Positions 34,209 through 43,136 of a DNA stretch of 64,000 nucleotides are shown piece by piece. The translations under genes were made by a program, and so were the position numbers. The stretch covers positions 248,001 to 312,000 of the forward strand of contig NZ_JASNJD010000004.1 in NCBI RefSeq assembly GCF_030164425.1. The letters run 5' to 3'. The DNA comes from Pseudodonghicola flavimaris (GTDB lineage Bacteria > Pseudomonadota > Alphaproteobacteria > Rhodobacterales > Rhodobacteraceae). Position 1 is the first letter of the stretch. Every line of letters begins with the position of its first letter. The notes below the pieces were generated by a model. The model was not told the DNA's origin. It worked only from the letters and a program-made list of their open reading frames with translations, and made no database searches.

Positions 34209-35837
34209 ATGACTTATCTCAATCGGGCGATGCAGTCGGCATCGGCCCTTGTTCTTGCGCTCGGCCTCGGGCTGCCGGCCCAGGCCGATGGTTATCGGGT
34301 CGAGACGCTGGTGCCGGGATCGGCGTTCCACGGCGTCCACGGGCTGGGTGTCGATGCGGCGGGGCATCTCTTTGCCGGCAGCGTGGTGGGGCAGACGCTC
34401 TATCGGGTGGATCGCGACAGCGGTGCGGTATCGGTGGAGATTCCCGCGCCGCAGGGCATGGCGGACGACCTGGCCTTTGCCCCCGATGGCACCATGGCCT
34501 GGACCGCCTTTCTCTTGGGCGACATCTATGCTCGCGGTGCGGACGGCGCGGTGACGCAGCTGGCCAGCGGCTTGCCGGGCATCAACTCTCTGGCCTACCG
34601 CGACGATGGCCGGCTGTTCGCGACCCAGGTGTTTCTGGGCGATGCGCTTTATGAGGTCGACCCCACCGGCCGGGCGCCGGCCCGCAAGATCATGGAGGGC
34701 ATGGGCGGTCTGAACGGGTTCCAGTTCGGTCCCGACGGCAAGCTCTACGGGCCGTTGTGGTTCAAGGGGCAGGTGGTGCGTGTCGATGTGGAGACTGCCG
34801 AGATCGAAGTGATCGCCGACGGGTTCAAGGTGCCGGCGGCGGTCAATCTCGATTCCAAGGGCAATATCTGGGTGGTGGATACCGCGCAGGGGCATCTGGT
34901 GCGGGTCAGCCCGGACGGGCAGCGCAAGGAGATCTTCGCGCATCTTTCCACCTCGCTCGACAATCTGGCGATCGATGCGGAGGATCATATCTTCGTCTCC
35001 AACATGGCCGACAACGGCATCCAGCAGATCGACCCGCAAAGCGGCGCGGTGCGACAGCTGGTCAAGGGCGCGCTGTCGATGCCGGGCGGGCTGGCGCTGG
35101 TCTCTGACGGCGGGCGCGATACGCTCTATGTCGCCGATGGTTTCGCCTATCGCAGTGTCGATACCGCCAGCGGCGCGGTGACCGATCTGGCGCGGATGCA
35201 GGCGGATCATCTGGAATACCCGTTCAGCGCCCGCGCCAATGCGGACCATGTGCTGCTGTCCAGCTGGTTCACCGGCACCGTGCAGGTGATGGATCGCCAC
35301 AGCGGCCACAGCCTGCGCCTGCTGCATGGGTTCGCCGCGCCGCAGGACGCGTTGGAGCTTGCCGATGGCAGCCTGCTGGTGACGGAACTGGCCAAGGGCA
35401 CGCTGACCCGGGTGACGGGCGCCGAGGGCGACACCCGCGAGGTCGTGGCCGAGGGGCTGGTGCTGCCGGTTGGCATGGTTCCGGACGGGCAGGAGGCGGT
35501 GTTCCTGACCGAGGCCGGGACCGGCACCCTGTCGCGGATCGCGCTGGCGGACGGGGCGAAGACGGTGATCGCCTCGGGGCTGCAGGGGCCCGAGGGGCTG
35601 GACCGGGCGCCCGATGGGCGGCTGGTACTGGCCGAGGTCGGCACTGGCCGGGTGCTGGCGATCGATCCCGCCGGGGGAGAGGTGGCGGTTCTGGCCGAAG
35701 GCCTGCCGATCGGCATGACCGCCGCCGCCGGCATGCCGCCCACCTATATTCCCACCGGGGTCGCGGTGGGGCAGGACGGTAGCGTCTATGTCAGTGCGGA
35801 TATCGAGAACGCGATTTACCGGCTGGTGCCGCAATAA
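34209..35837 (+). CDS. Exported beta-propeller protein (SMP-30/NHL-like)
   Basis: A 542-residue protein with signal peptide (ASALVLALGLGLPAQAD) and many repeats of the type G-DLAFAPDGTMAWT, GFQFGPDGKLYGP, NLDSKGNIWVVD and GLDRAPDGRLVLAE, spaced about 40-50 residues. This is the blade pattern of SMP-30/strictosidine-synthase or NHL propellers, probably two propellers or one large one. Such proteins may be lactonases or scaffolds; no catalytic residues can be assigned. AGGGAGGAG precedes the ATG at 34209. It is monocistronic with palindromes upstream. Confidence 0.75.
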   Translation: MTYLNRAMQSASALVLALGLGLPAQADGYRVETLVPGSAFHGVHGLGVDAAGHLFAGSVVGQTLYRVDRDSGAVSVEIPAPQGMADDLAFAPDGTMAWTAFLLGDIYARGADGAVTQLASGLPGINSLAYRDDGRLFATQVFLGDALYEVDPTGRAPARKIMEGMGGLNGFQFGPDGKLYGPLWFKGQVVRVDVETAEIEVIADGFKVPAAVNLDSKGNIWVVDTAQGHLVRVSPDGQRKEIFAHLSTSLDNLAIDAEDHIFVSNMADNGIQQIDPQSGAVRQLVKGALSMPGGLALVSDGGRDTLYVADGFAYRSVDTASGAVTDLARMQADHLEYPFSARANADHVLLSSWFTGTVQVMDRHSGHSLRLLHGFAAPQDALELADGSLLVTELAKGTLTRVTGAEGDTREVVAEGLVLPVGMVPDGQEAVFLTEAGTGTLSRIALADGAKTVIASGLQGPEGLDRAPDGRLVLAEVGTGRVLAIDPAGGEVAVLAEGLPIGMTAAAGMPPTYIPTGVAVGQDGSVYVSADIENAIYRLVPQ

Positions 35838-35845
35838 CGGGCGTC

Positions 35846-35912
35846 TGATGGCCCGGGCCGGGTCCGGGGCTGCCCCGGGCTCGGCGCCAAGGCGCTGGCG
35901 GCACGGAATCTC
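35846..35912. repeat. GC-rich intergenic repeat-like element
   Basis: GGGTCCGGGGCTGCCCCGGG forms a tight hairpin, followed by GGCGCCAAGGCGCTGGCGGC, whose reverse complement resembles the GCCGCTGGCGCCTTCGGCG start of the copy at 31356. Likely a partial member of the same dispersed intergenic family. Confidence 0.4.
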
Positions 35913-35980
35913 CGCCTCTGATCTGGACCTTGCCGCGCGCTTGGTCCATACCTGCCGTCAGCATAAGGCCGGAGGCTTAC

Positions 35981-36364
35981 ATGGGAATCCTCAACACTCT
36001 TCTGCGCGCGGCGACTTGGTGGCACGGGCAGACGATCAACACCCAAATCTACACCTGGCGCAAGGGGACCAAGGTCGGCGAGGACAATCAGGGCAATGTG
36101 TTCTATCGCAATGCCGATGACAGCCGCCGCTGGGTCATCTTCAACGGTGAGGTCGAGGCAACGCGCGTCGATCCCGATTGGCATGGCTGGCTGCACCATA
36201 CCTTCAAGGAGCCGCCGACCGAACAACCGCTGGCCCATAAGCCGTGGGAAAAGCCGCATCACGAGAACCTGACCGGGACGGCGCAGGCCTATGTGCCCGC
36301 CGGGTCGATTCTGCGGCCGCAGCCGGTCGAGCGCCGCGATTACGAGGCCTGGAGCCCGGAATAG
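35981..36364 (+). CDS. NADH:ubiquinone oxidoreductase accessory subunit NDUFA12 family
   Basis: A 127-residue protein of the B17.2/NDUFA12 family, a supernumerary complex I subunit present in alphaproteobacteria and mitochondria. Landmarks are [41 protein letters not shown] and a C-terminal YEAWSPE. GGAGG precedes the ATG at 35981. In relatives it is found next to mlaD, DUF2155 and aat as here, away from the main nuo operon. Confidence 0.92.
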   Translation: MGILNTLLRAATWWHGQTINTQIYTWRKGTKVGEDNQGNVFYRNADDSRRWVIFNGEVEATRVDPDWHGWLHHTFKEPPTEQPLAHKPWEKPHHENLTGTAQAYVPAGSILRPQPVERRDYEAWSPE

Positions 36365-36407
36365 CCGGGTCCCGCAGGCCCTGGGTTTCTAGCGTACGGA
36401 GCGTCGC

Positions 36408-36887
36408 ATGTCGCATAGCACCACCGAGGTTCTGGTCGGGGGCGTGGTTCTGGCCGCGGCCATCGGCTTTGCCGTCTATGCCGGGCAATCCACGGGGTTC
36501 GGTCCCGGCGGTGGCGGCTACCCGCTGACCGCGTCCTTCCGCTCTCTCGAAGGGGTGAGTGTGGGCACCGACGTGCGGCTGGCGGGGGTCAAGATCGGCA
36601 CCGTCACCGGGATGGAGCTGAACCCCGAGACCTATCGCGCCGACACCACGCTTTCGATCCTGAAGGGCATCGAGATTCCCGACGACAGCTCCGTCGTGGT
36701 GTCCTCCGAAGGGCTTCTGGGCGGCAATTTTGTCGAGATCATGCCGGGCGGATCGCTCGGCTATTTCGAACCGGGGTCGGAGATCACCGATACCCAGGGC
36801 TCCGTCAGCCTGATCTCACTGCTGTTGAAATTCGTCTCGGGCGGGTCGGGTGGCTCTGACAGCGGCGACAGCGGAGCGACGGAGTGA
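36408..36887 (+). CDS. mlaD: Outer-membrane lipid asymmetry protein MlaD
   Basis: A 159-residue MCE-domain protein with one N-terminal membrane helix (VLVGGVVLAAAIGFAVYA) and the MCE core FRSLEGVSVGTDVRLAGVKI through GLLGGNFVEIMPG. MlaD hexamers carry phospholipids between the membranes with the MlaFEB ABC complex, which is not in the window. A Gly/Ser-rich tail ends the protein. The TGA stop overlaps the GTG start of the next gene. Confidence 0.92.
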   Translation: MSHSTTEVLVGGVVLAAAIGFAVYAGQSTGFGPGGGGYPLTASFRSLEGVSVGTDVRLAGVKIGTVTGMELNPETYRADTTLSILKGIEIPDDSSVVVSSEGLLGGNFVEIMPGGSLGYFEPGSEITDTQGSVSLISLLLKFVSGGSGGSDSGDSGATE

Positions 36888-37267
36888 TCCTGCGCCGCGC
36901 CGTTCTGCTGGGCCTGCTGACCGCTGCCGGGCTGGCCGCCGGGCCGCTGCTGGCGCAGGACCGGGTGCCCTCGACCTCGGGGCAGGGCGCCGTTCTGCGC
37001 GGGCTCGACAAGGTTAACGGCCAGACCGTGGATATCGAGCTGTCCAATGGCGGCACTGCCGAGGTCTTCGGCCTGGATGTCGCCCTGGCCGATTGCCGCT
37101 ATCCCACCGACAACCCCACCGGCGATGCCTTCGCCTATCTAACGATCTGGGAACGGGGCAAGGCTCAGGCCATTTTCGAGGGCTGGATGATCGCCTCCGC
37201 CCCGGCGCTGAACGCACTCGATCATGCGCGCTATGACGTCTGGGTGTTGCGCTGTATCACGTCCTGA
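36884..37267 (+). CDS. DUF2155 exported protein
   Basis: A 127-residue protein with signal peptide (to about LLAQD, residue 25) and the DUF2155 core: GAVLRGLDKVNGQT, VFGLDVALADCRYP, and AFEGWM-like IFEGWMIASAPALNALDHARYDVWVLRC. Two cysteines probably form a disulfide. Start is GTG at 36884, overlapping the mlaD stop. Its last 37 bases overlap the convergent aat gene. Function unknown, but conserved with mlaD, suggesting a role in envelope maintenance. Confidence 0.85.
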   Translation: MILRRAVLLGLLTAAGLAAGPLLAQDRVPSTSGQGAVLRGLDKVNGQTVDIELSNGGTAEVFGLDVALADCRYPTDNPTGDAFAYLTIWERGKAQAIFEGWMIASAPALNALDHARYDVWVLRCITS

Positions 37268-37863
37268 GCGCTCGGCACCGGCGGCGCGGTGAAATCCGCC
37301 GATTTCTCCAGCGCTGAGGCCAGCCGCCGCTGATAGGCGGCCCGCGGGATTTCGATGCCGCCGAGGCTGGCCAGATGACTGGTGAGAAACTGCGTATCGA
37401 ACAGTTCGAAGCCGCCCTGACGCAGGCGGTCGACCAGATAGGCCAGGGCCAGCTTCGACGCGTCGGTGCGCCGCGAGAACATGCTTTCGCCGAAATAGGC
37501 CGCCCCCAGCACCACGCCGTAGACGCCGCCGATCAGCCTGTCGCCGTCCCAGACCTCCAGCGAATGCGCCCGTCCCATCCGGTGCAGGGCGATGTAGAGG
37601 CTGCGGATTTCTGCGTTGATCCAGGTTTCTGTCCGGTCGGCGCACCCGTCGAGCACGCCAGCGAAATCGCGGTCTATGGTGATCTGGTAGCCGCCGCGGC
37701 GCATCCGCCGCGCCAGCGAGCGCGAGATATGGAAGCCGTCCAGCGGCAGGATCCCGCGCCGCTTGGGGTCGACCCAGAAGATCTCCGGGTCGTCCCGATG
37801 CTCGGCCATCGGAAAAATGCCGATGGAATATCCGTGCAGCAGCAGTTCGGGGCTGATCGACAT
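37231..37863 (-). CDS. aat: Leucyl/phenylalanyl-tRNA--protein transferase
   Basis: A 210-residue enzyme of the N-degron pathway that adds Leu or Phe to proteins starting with Lys or Arg. Family motifs GYSIGIFPMAE, FWVDPKRRGILPLD, GRAHSLEVWDGDRLIGGVYGV and FGESMFSRRTDASK are complete. Its substrates are delivered through ClpS to ClpAP. It follows accC by 28 bases on the minus strand, and its 3' end overlaps the DUF2155 gene by 37 bases. Confidence 0.95.
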   Translation of the reverse strand: MSISPELLLHGYSIGIFPMAEHRDDPEIFWVDPKRRGILPLDGFHISRSLARRMRRGGYQITIDRDFAGVLDGCADRTETWINAEIRSLYIALHRMGRAHSLEVWDGDRLIGGVYGVVLGAAYFGESMFSRRTDASKLALAYLVDRLRQGGFELFDTQFLTSHLASLGGIEIPRAAYQRRLASALEKSADFTAPPVPSAQDVIQRNTQTS

Positions 37864-37891
37864 CGGTCAGCCCCGCCTGCAAGGGGAAAGC

Positions 37892-39241
37892 TCAGGCGCC
37901 CAGATGATCCTCAAGCCATTTTTCCAGCCAGTGGATGTTGTAGTTGCCGCCGAGCACGTCGGGCTCCTGCAGCAGCGCGCTGAACAGCGGCACGGTGGTG
38001 TCCACGCCGTCGACGATCAGTTCTCCCAGCGCGCGGTTCAGACGCGCCAGCGCCTCGGCCCGGTCGCGGCCATGCACGATCAGCTTGCCGATCAGGCTGT
38101 CGTAATAGGGCGGGATCGAATAGCCGTCATAGAGCGCGGAATCCATCCGCACCCCCAGCCCGCCGGGGGCGTGATAGGCGCTGATCTTGCCGGGGCAGGG
38201 GGCGAAGTTCGGCAGCCGTTCGGCATTGATCCGCACTTCGATGGCATGGCCGTTGATGGTCAGATCGTCCTGCCCGAAAGACATCGGCTCGCCGGCAGCG
38301 ACCAGGATTTGCTCCCGCACCAGATCGACGCCGAAGATCGCCTCGGTCACCGGGTGTTCCACCTGCAGGCGGGTGTTCATCTCGATGAAGTAGAACTCGC
38401 CCTTCTCGTAGAGAAACTCGATGGTGCCGGCGCCGATATAGTTGATCTTGGCCACCGCCTCGGCGCAGACCTGACCGATGCGGGCGCGTTCCTCGGCGCT
38501 GATGCAGGGGCCGGGGGCCTCTTCCAGCACCTTCTGGTGGCGGCGCTGCAGCGAACAGTCGCGTTCCCCCAGGTGGACCGCCTTGCCCTTGCCGTCGCCG
38601 AAGACCTGAATTTCGATGTGCCGCGGCGTGGTGAGGTATTTTTCGATATAGACCTCATCGTTGCCGAAGGCGGCCTTGGCCTCGGCCCGGGCGGTATGGA
38701 AGGCATGTTCCATGTCGGCGGCGGTCAGCGCCACCTTCATGCCTCGGCCGCCGCCGCCGGCGGTCGCCTTGATGATCACCGGATAGCCGATCTCGGCGCC
38801 GACACGCTGGGCGGTTTCCAGATCGGGCACGCCGCCGTCGGAGCCGGGCACGCAGGGCACACCCAGCGCCTTCATCGTGTCCTTGGCGGTGATCTTGTCG
38901 CCCATGATGCGGATATGCTCCGCGGTGGGGCCGATGAAGGTGATGCCGTGATCTTCGACGATCTGCACGAAGTTGGCGTTCTCCGACAGGAAGCCATAGC
39001 CGGGATGGATCGCCTGCGCGCCGGTGATCTCGCAGGCGGAGATGATGGCGGGCATGTTCAGGTAGCTTTGCGGGCTGGGCGGCGGACCGATGCAGATCGA
39101 TTCATCGGCCATGCGCACATGCATCGCATCGCTGTCGGCGGTGGAATGCACGGCGACCGTGGCAATCCCCATCTCGCGGGCGGCGCGGATCACGCGCAGG
39201 GCGATCTCGCCCCGGTTCGCAATCAGAATCTTGTCGAACAT
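37892..39241 (-). CDS. accC: Acetyl-CoA carboxylase biotin carboxylase subunit
   Basis: A 449-residue ATP-grasp enzyme that carboxylates the biotin of AccB in the first step of fatty acid synthesis. It begins [20 protein letters not shown] and contains the glycine-rich ATP loop [12 protein letters not shown], the [14 protein letters not shown] catalytic region and the [12 protein letters not shown] motif. It lies nine bases after accB in the standard accBC order. No propionyl-CoA carboxylase beta subunit is nearby. Confidence 0.96.
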   Translation of the reverse strand: MFDKILIANRGEIALRVIRAAREMGIATVAVHSTADSDAMHVRMADESICIGPPPSPQSYLNMPAIISACEITGAQAIHPGYGFLSENANFVQIVEDHGITFIGPTAEHIRIMGDKITAKDTMKALGVPCVPGSDGGVPDLETAQRVGAEIGYPVIIKATAGGGGRGMKVALTAADMEHAFHTARAEAKAAFGNDEVYIEKYLTTPRHIEIQVFGDGKGKAVHLGERDCSLQRRHQKVLEEAPGPCISAEERARIGQVCAEAVAKINYIGAGTIEFLYEKGEFYFIEMNTRLQVEHPVTEAIFGVDLVREQILVAAGEPMSFGQDDLTINGHAIEVRINAERLPNFAPCPGKISAYHAPGGLGVRMDSALYDGYSIPPYYDSLIGKLIVHGRDRAEALARLNRALGELIVDGVDTTVPLFSALLQEPDVLGGNYNIHWLEKWLEDHLGA

Positions 39242-39250
39242 CTCGGCCCC

Positions 39251-39745
39251 TTACTCGATGATGACCAGGGGAGTCCCGAATTCGACCGCGGCGCCGTCGT
39301 CGACCAGGATGCGTTTGACCGTCCCGGCGCGCGGTGCGTGGATGTGGTTCATGGTCTTCATCGCCTCGACGATCAGCAGCGTGTCGCCCTCATCGACGGT
39401 GGCGCCGACCTTGATGAACTTCGGCGCGCCGGGTTCGGGCTGCAGATAGATGGTGCCGACCATCGGAGAGGTCACGGCGCCGGGATGGGAGGCGGGATCT
39501 TCCTGCGGTGCGGCGGCGGCGGCCGGGGCCGCTGCGGGGGCGGCAGCCGGTGCGGCGGCGACCGGTGCCGGGGCGGCCATCGCCACCGGTGCGGCGATCG
39601 GCGCGGCACGGCTCACCCGCACGTTCAGGCTGTTGTCTTCGCTGTACTCGCGCTTGACCTCAAGCTCGGTCAGGTCGTTCTCTTGCAGAAGCTCCGCAAG
39701 GGCCTTGATGAAAGCCACATCCGCGTCGGTTGTTTTATTCGTCAT
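39251..39745 (-). CDS. accB: Biotin carboxyl carrier protein of acetyl-CoA carboxylase
   Basis: A 164-residue carrier. The C-terminal biotinyl domain has the target Lys130 in VEAMKTMNH and starts about residue 88. An Ala/Pro-rich flexible linker (residues 48-82) joins it to an N-terminal helical part. It is the first gene of accB-accC-aat on the minus strand. Confidence 0.96.
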   Translation of the reverse strand: MTNKTTDADVAFIKALAELLQENDLTELEVKREYSEDNSLNVRVSRAAPIAAPVAMAAPAPVAAAPAAAPAAAPAAAAAPQEDPASHPGAVTSPMVGTIYLQPEPGAPKFIKVGATVDEGDTLLIVEAMKTMNHIHAPRAGTVKRILVDDGAAVEFGTPLVIIE

Positions 39746-39895
39746 ATCGTTCCTCGACCCGTTTGAACCGCGCCGGAGGGAGATCGGGCGGCATGCAAAT
39801 CATGTGGGCTTATAGGCCATGGCGGAAACGGTGAAAAGCGCAGATGCCGCAGCCAAAGGCTACACGGCTGCGTGACCGATCGGCCCAAGCCCCGC

Positions 39896-40762
39896 TCAAG
39901 CCCCGCGCAGCCGTTCGGGCAGGGTGGTGCGGCTGGTGAAGCGGTGGTTGCGGGCGCGGATCAGCCCGCGTTTGGCGTCGCGCGCCGGTTCGGCGGCGAT
40001 CGTGGCGAGCGCGGCCTCTGCCGCAGGGTCCCAGGGCGCTTCGGGCAGCGCTTCGAACCCGTCATAGAACTTGCGGGCGGCCAACAGCGGTTTCGCCCAG
40101 GCCGGTCCCGGCAACCCCTTGCCCGGGCCGCCGGCGATCTCGCGCCGGTGGTGGTTGGCGGCCAGAAGCGCCGGGCGAAAGGCGTATTTCAGGTGGATCA
40201 GATAGACCCCGGGCGGCAGGACAAAGGGGAACCGGGGCACCAGCCGCGGGCGGACCTGGACGCCATGACGAACCAGCCGGACATCGCCGCGCGCCGCCCA
40301 GGCCTTGGAATAATGGCTGGAAAACGCCGCCGCGGGCCGGTGTTTCAGCACCGGATCGCCATCGGGCACACGGGGATCGCCGGGCCGTTCGGCCAGGTTC
40401 AGCCCCAGCGCGAAAACCGCCTGTCCGGTTTGCGCGGCAAAGAAGCTTTCGAAACTGTCGTAAAGCGCGGGATCGAGGCAGACCAGCTCGTCGGCATCGG
40501 TGCGGATGGCCCAGTCGTAGACCGCCAGCAGCCCCGACAGCAGACCGTTCAGCAGCCGGTCGCGCAGGGCATCGAATCCCTCCAGCCGGTCGCGCGGCAC
40601 GGTGAGGATATTGGCGCCGGGACAGAGCCGGGGCAGCATCGGATCGGCCCCATGGGCGACGATGAAGAGGTTCTTCGCCCCCAGATGGCGGGCATAGTGC
40701 ATGTACCACTGCGACAGCGCCCAGTGATCGCGATACACCATGGTGATGGCACAGATCCTCAT
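39896..40762 (-). CDS. Glycosyltransferase family 2-like protein
   Basis: A 288-residue protein resembling the Glyco_tranf_2_4 group common in roseobacters. It starts RICAITMVYRDHWALSQWY, an early beta-strand with nucleotide contacts, and has the metal motif Asp89-Ala-Asp91 in RTDADELVCLD. No membrane helix or signal is present. The sugar and acceptor cannot be assigned. It stands alone between accB and the LuxR gene. Confidence 0.8.
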   Translation of the reverse strand: MRICAITMVYRDHWALSQWYMHYARHLGAKNLFIVAHGADPMLPRLCPGANILTVPRDRLEGFDALRDRLLNGLLSGLLAVYDWAIRTDADELVCLDPALYDSFESFFAAQTGQAVFALGLNLAERPGDPRVPDGDPVLKHRPAAAFSSHYSKAWAARGDVRLVRHGVQVRPRLVPRFPFVLPPGVYLIHLKYAFRPALLAANHHRREIAGGPGKGLPGPAWAKPLLAARKFYDGFEALPEAPWDPAAEAALATIAAEPARDAKRGLIRARNHRFTSRTTLPERLRGA

Positions 40763-40831
40763 GTCTCCATCTAGGGCCGCGAAACCCCGGGCGACAAGCG
40801 AAACCTCCGCCCCCGCCCGGAGGCGGGCCGG

Positions 40832-41377
40832 TCAGGCGGGATCGGGGTCGGGGGGAAGAGCGGGGCGGTTGCCCATCATGGTGTCGATCAGATGGCTCAG
40901 CATCTCGGCCCGGTTGCGGGTGCCGGACTTGCGGTAGATCGCGTTCAGATGCGCCTTGACCGTGCCCTCGGCGCTGCCGCGCAGCTCGGCGATTTCGGCG
41001 ATGGAGAGGCCCTTGACCAGAAAGCTCGCCACATCGCGTTCGGCGGGCGTCAATGCCCAGGCGTCGAACTCCGCCTCGATCACGGTGTGGACCGCGGCAT
41101 TGGCGGCCCGCAGGCTGTCTTCCAGATGCGCCTTGCGGCGCAACAGCGACAGCAGATAGCGGATCTCGAAGATGATGCCGGCGACCAGACCCAGCGTCGC
41201 CACCGCCTCGATGGCCAGGTGGATCAGGTCGGCGGTGCTCAGTTTCGGGTGCCAGCTGTCAGCCAGAAGATCGCCAATGAAGATCGCCGCGCAGAACACC
41301 TGGACGGCGATCAGGACGGTCAGGACCAGCGGGATTTTCCGGCTGTCGGAGCGGGAGGTGGTCTCCATGGCAGTCAT
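40832..41377 (-). CDS. Membrane-anchored LuxR-type transcriptional regulator
   Basis: A 181-residue protein with two N-terminal membrane helices (IPLVLTVLIAVQVFCAAIFIG and AIEAVATLGLVAGIIFEIRYLL), a short helical linker, then a C-terminal LuxR DNA-binding domain: LTPAERDVASFLVKGLSIAEIAELRGSAEGTVKAHL. There is no receiver or autoinducer domain. It is the last gene of a PepSY-b561-LuxR set, 39 bases after the cytochrome gene. AGGG precedes the ATG at 41377. I infer that it reads a membrane or redox signal. Confidence 0.85.
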   Translation of the reverse strand: MTAMETTSRSDSRKIPLVLTVLIAVQVFCAAIFIGDLLADSWHPKLSTADLIHLAIEAVATLGLVAGIIFEIRYLLSLLRRKAHLEDSLRAANAAVHTVIEAEFDAWALTPAERDVASFLVKGLSIAEIAELRGSAEGTVKAHLNAIYRKSGTRNRAEMLSHLIDTMMGNRPALPPDPDPA

Positions 41378-41416
41378 TCGGCCCTGTCAGTTCGGCGTGG
41401 TCTGTTCGGCGTCGGG

Positions 41417-41941
41417 TCAGCTCTCCGGCAGGTCCTTGTACCCGGTGATCATCGCCCGTGCCAGATTGACTTTGGTCCGGCGGCTCTCGAAGGCCACAGC
41501 CGCGATATGCGCGACGACCGAGATTTCGGCCCAGGTGACGAAGGCCTCATGCAGCTCCTCCGGGCCCTCGACGCCCCAGAACATGTCGGTGGTCATCAGA
41601 TAGCCGGTCAGGCCGATGGCCAGCAGCGTCAGGATCAGGTTGTAGATCATCAGCGCCCCCAGCGGCGAGTGGCCGACATGCGGATGGGTGCGATGGGTGG
41701 CGATATCGGTCATCTGCCCCACTGCGCCGGACAGGCTGGGCGGAAAGCTGGAAAACCGGGCATAGCGGCTGCCGACCAGTCCCCAGAGGATGCGGAAAAC
41801 CACGAGGCCGACGACGAAGTACCCGATCCAATGGTGCAGCTTGCTCTCTTCGTCGACGAAGAGCGCATTGGCGGCGAAGCCCGCCACCAGGGACCAGTGA
41901 AACAGGCGCACGGCGGGGTCCCAGACCCGGGTTCTTGTCAT
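41417..41941 (-). CDS. Cytochrome b561 family membrane protein
   Basis: A 174-residue di-heme b-type cytochrome of the hydrogenase-cytochrome-b/b561 group. Histidines lie in RLFHWSLVAG, KLHHWIGYFV, HRTHPHVGHSPLGALM and VVAHIAAVAFESRR, each at a helix. AAAGGA precedes the ATG at 41941. The gene before it encodes a periplasmic PepSY peptide and the gene after it the membrane LuxR protein; in other bacteria PepSY-b561 pairs act with two-component systems. Confidence 0.88.
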   Translation of the reverse strand: MTRTRVWDPAVRLFHWSLVAGFAANALFVDEESKLHHWIGYFVVGLVVFRILWGLVGSRYARFSSFPPSLSGAVGQMTDIATHRTHPHVGHSPLGALMIYNLILTLLAIGLTGYLMTTDMFWGVEGPEELHEAFVTWAEISVVAHIAAVAFESRRTKVNLARAMITGYKDLPES

Positions 41942-42045
41942 CTTGCTTTCCTTTCTCTCAGGGGAGCTGGTCGATCCATAAGGGGACGCCGCCGCGCCAG
42001 GGGGATGTCGGGGGGACGTCAGGGGGGCGGCGGCGCCGGACGCGA

Positions 42046-42300
42046 TCAGTCGTTGTCCTTGCTGCGGACGATCTTCAGATCGGCGTCGAGGTAGATTTCC
42101 TGTTTCATGCCGTCCTTGATCACATAGGCCTCATACATCCCGTCCTCCATCTTGATCTTGCGCACCTCATAGCCCTGCTCGGTCAGGGTGGCGCGGATCT
42201 TGTCGGCGGTATCGCTCGGCACGCTGCGGTCGGAGGCCAGGGCGCCGGTGGCGGGCAGGGCAAGCGTCAGGGCGAGCAGGGCGGCATGGGTGAATTTCAT
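42046..42300 (-). CDS. Small exported PepSY-domain protein
   Basis: An 84-residue protein with signal peptide (ALLALTLALPATGALA, to about residue 23) and one PepSY-like domain: IRATLTEQGYEVRKIKMEDGMYEAYVIKDGMKQEIYLDADLKIVRSKDND in shortened form. Such PepSY_2 peptides are periplasmic. GGAG precedes the ATG at 42300. It heads the operon with cytochrome b561 (104-base gap) and the membrane LuxR regulator. Confidence 0.85.
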   Translation of the reverse strand: MKFTHAALLALTLALPATGALASDRSVPSDTADKIRATLTEQGYEVRKIKMEDGMYEAYVIKDGMKQEIYLDADLKIVRSKDND

Positions 42301-42608
42301 CTTCGGGTCTCCTTCAGGGATCACACTCTGGGGTCACATGAACCGGTCGGGATGGCTCCCGGCGCCGGTGCTGCCGATCTGGACCGGCGGGCGACGGCGA
42401 GGAATTGAACCGAGGGTGGAGAGCGGCGGATTTTTCCCGCCAGTGCGCGCCTATAACCCGGGTTTAGGCCGCAGACGCAGGGGTTTGACGGCACGGCAGG
42501 CGTGGCGATGACGCCGGGTCGTGCTGGACAGGCCTGGGGCCGCTTCCGATCCTTGCCGCCGGAGGACGGCCCGTGAGGGTCCGCAAGATCAGAGAAGGGG
42601 GGAGACCC

Positions 42609-43019
42609 ATGGAGTTTCTGGAGCATGGCCGCGCGGTGCTGGCGGCGCAGCCGTTTTCGCAGATGGTCGGGGCGGAGCTGACCCGTTTCGTGCCGGGCGA
42701 GGCGGAGATCGCGCTGCCGGTCACCGATCAGCTCAAACAGCAGAACGGTTTCGTTCATGGCGGCGTTCTGGCCTATCTCGCCGATACCGCCCTGACCTTT
42801 GCCGGCGGGTCGGTGCTGAAGGGGGTACTCACCTCCGAGATCAAGGTGAATTATACCCGCCCGGGGCTGGGGCAGCGGCTGATCGCCCGGGCCAGCGTGC
42901 TGTCCCATGGCAAGACCCAGGCAGTCTGCCGCTGTGACATCTTCGCGCTGCAGGACGGGGCGGAAAAGCTCTGCGCTGCGGCGCAGGGCACCATCGTCAA
43001 GGTTTCCCTGCCGGACTGA
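42609..43019 (+). CDS. PaaI-like hotdog thioesterase
   Basis: A 136-residue hotdog-fold protein. The motif NGFVHGGVLAYLADTALTFA contains the HGG signature and the catalytic Asp position of PaaI/DUF4442-type thioesterases, followed by LTSEIKVNYTRPGLG. It hydrolyses an acyl-CoA of unknown type. GGGGGGAGA precedes the ATG at 42609. No phenylacetate genes are near. It is convergent with the ABC importer operon and separated by a terminator that serves that operon. Confidence 0.88.
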   Translation: MEFLEHGRAVLAAQPFSQMVGAELTRFVPGEAEIALPVTDQLKQQNGFVHGGVLAYLADTALTFAGGSVLKGVLTSEIKVNYTRPGLGQRLIARASVLSHGKTQAVCRCDIFALQDGAEKLCAAAQGTIVKVSLPD

Positions 43020-43059
43020 TCCGGGTGCCGGAGCTGCCTGCGTCGGTTCGATCGGGACG

Positions 43060-43097
43060 AAAAAAGGACGGGCCACCCCGCGCCGGGCAGCCCGTCC
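43060..43097 (-). terminator. Intrinsic terminator of the ABC importer operon
   Basis: On the minus strand GGACGGGC pairs with GCCCGTCC (43090-43097 with 43066-43073) around a 16-base loop that can itself fold, followed by TTTTTT (43065-43060). It lies 39 bases after the livF-type stop. Confidence 0.85.
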
Positions 43098-43136
43098 GGA
43101 GTGCGGGGGACAGGGACCCCCGCAGCAGGGAGAAGA

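Noticed and set aside
42391-42475. tRNA-like sequence on the minus strand (GGTTCAATTCC with a GGCGG/CCGCC arm carrying a seven-base loop)
   Set aside because: The T-stem does not pair (CTCGG against CCTCG fails at two positions), the seven-base loop has no T at the expected position, and no matching acceptor stem is visible. At best a decayed tRNA remnant.
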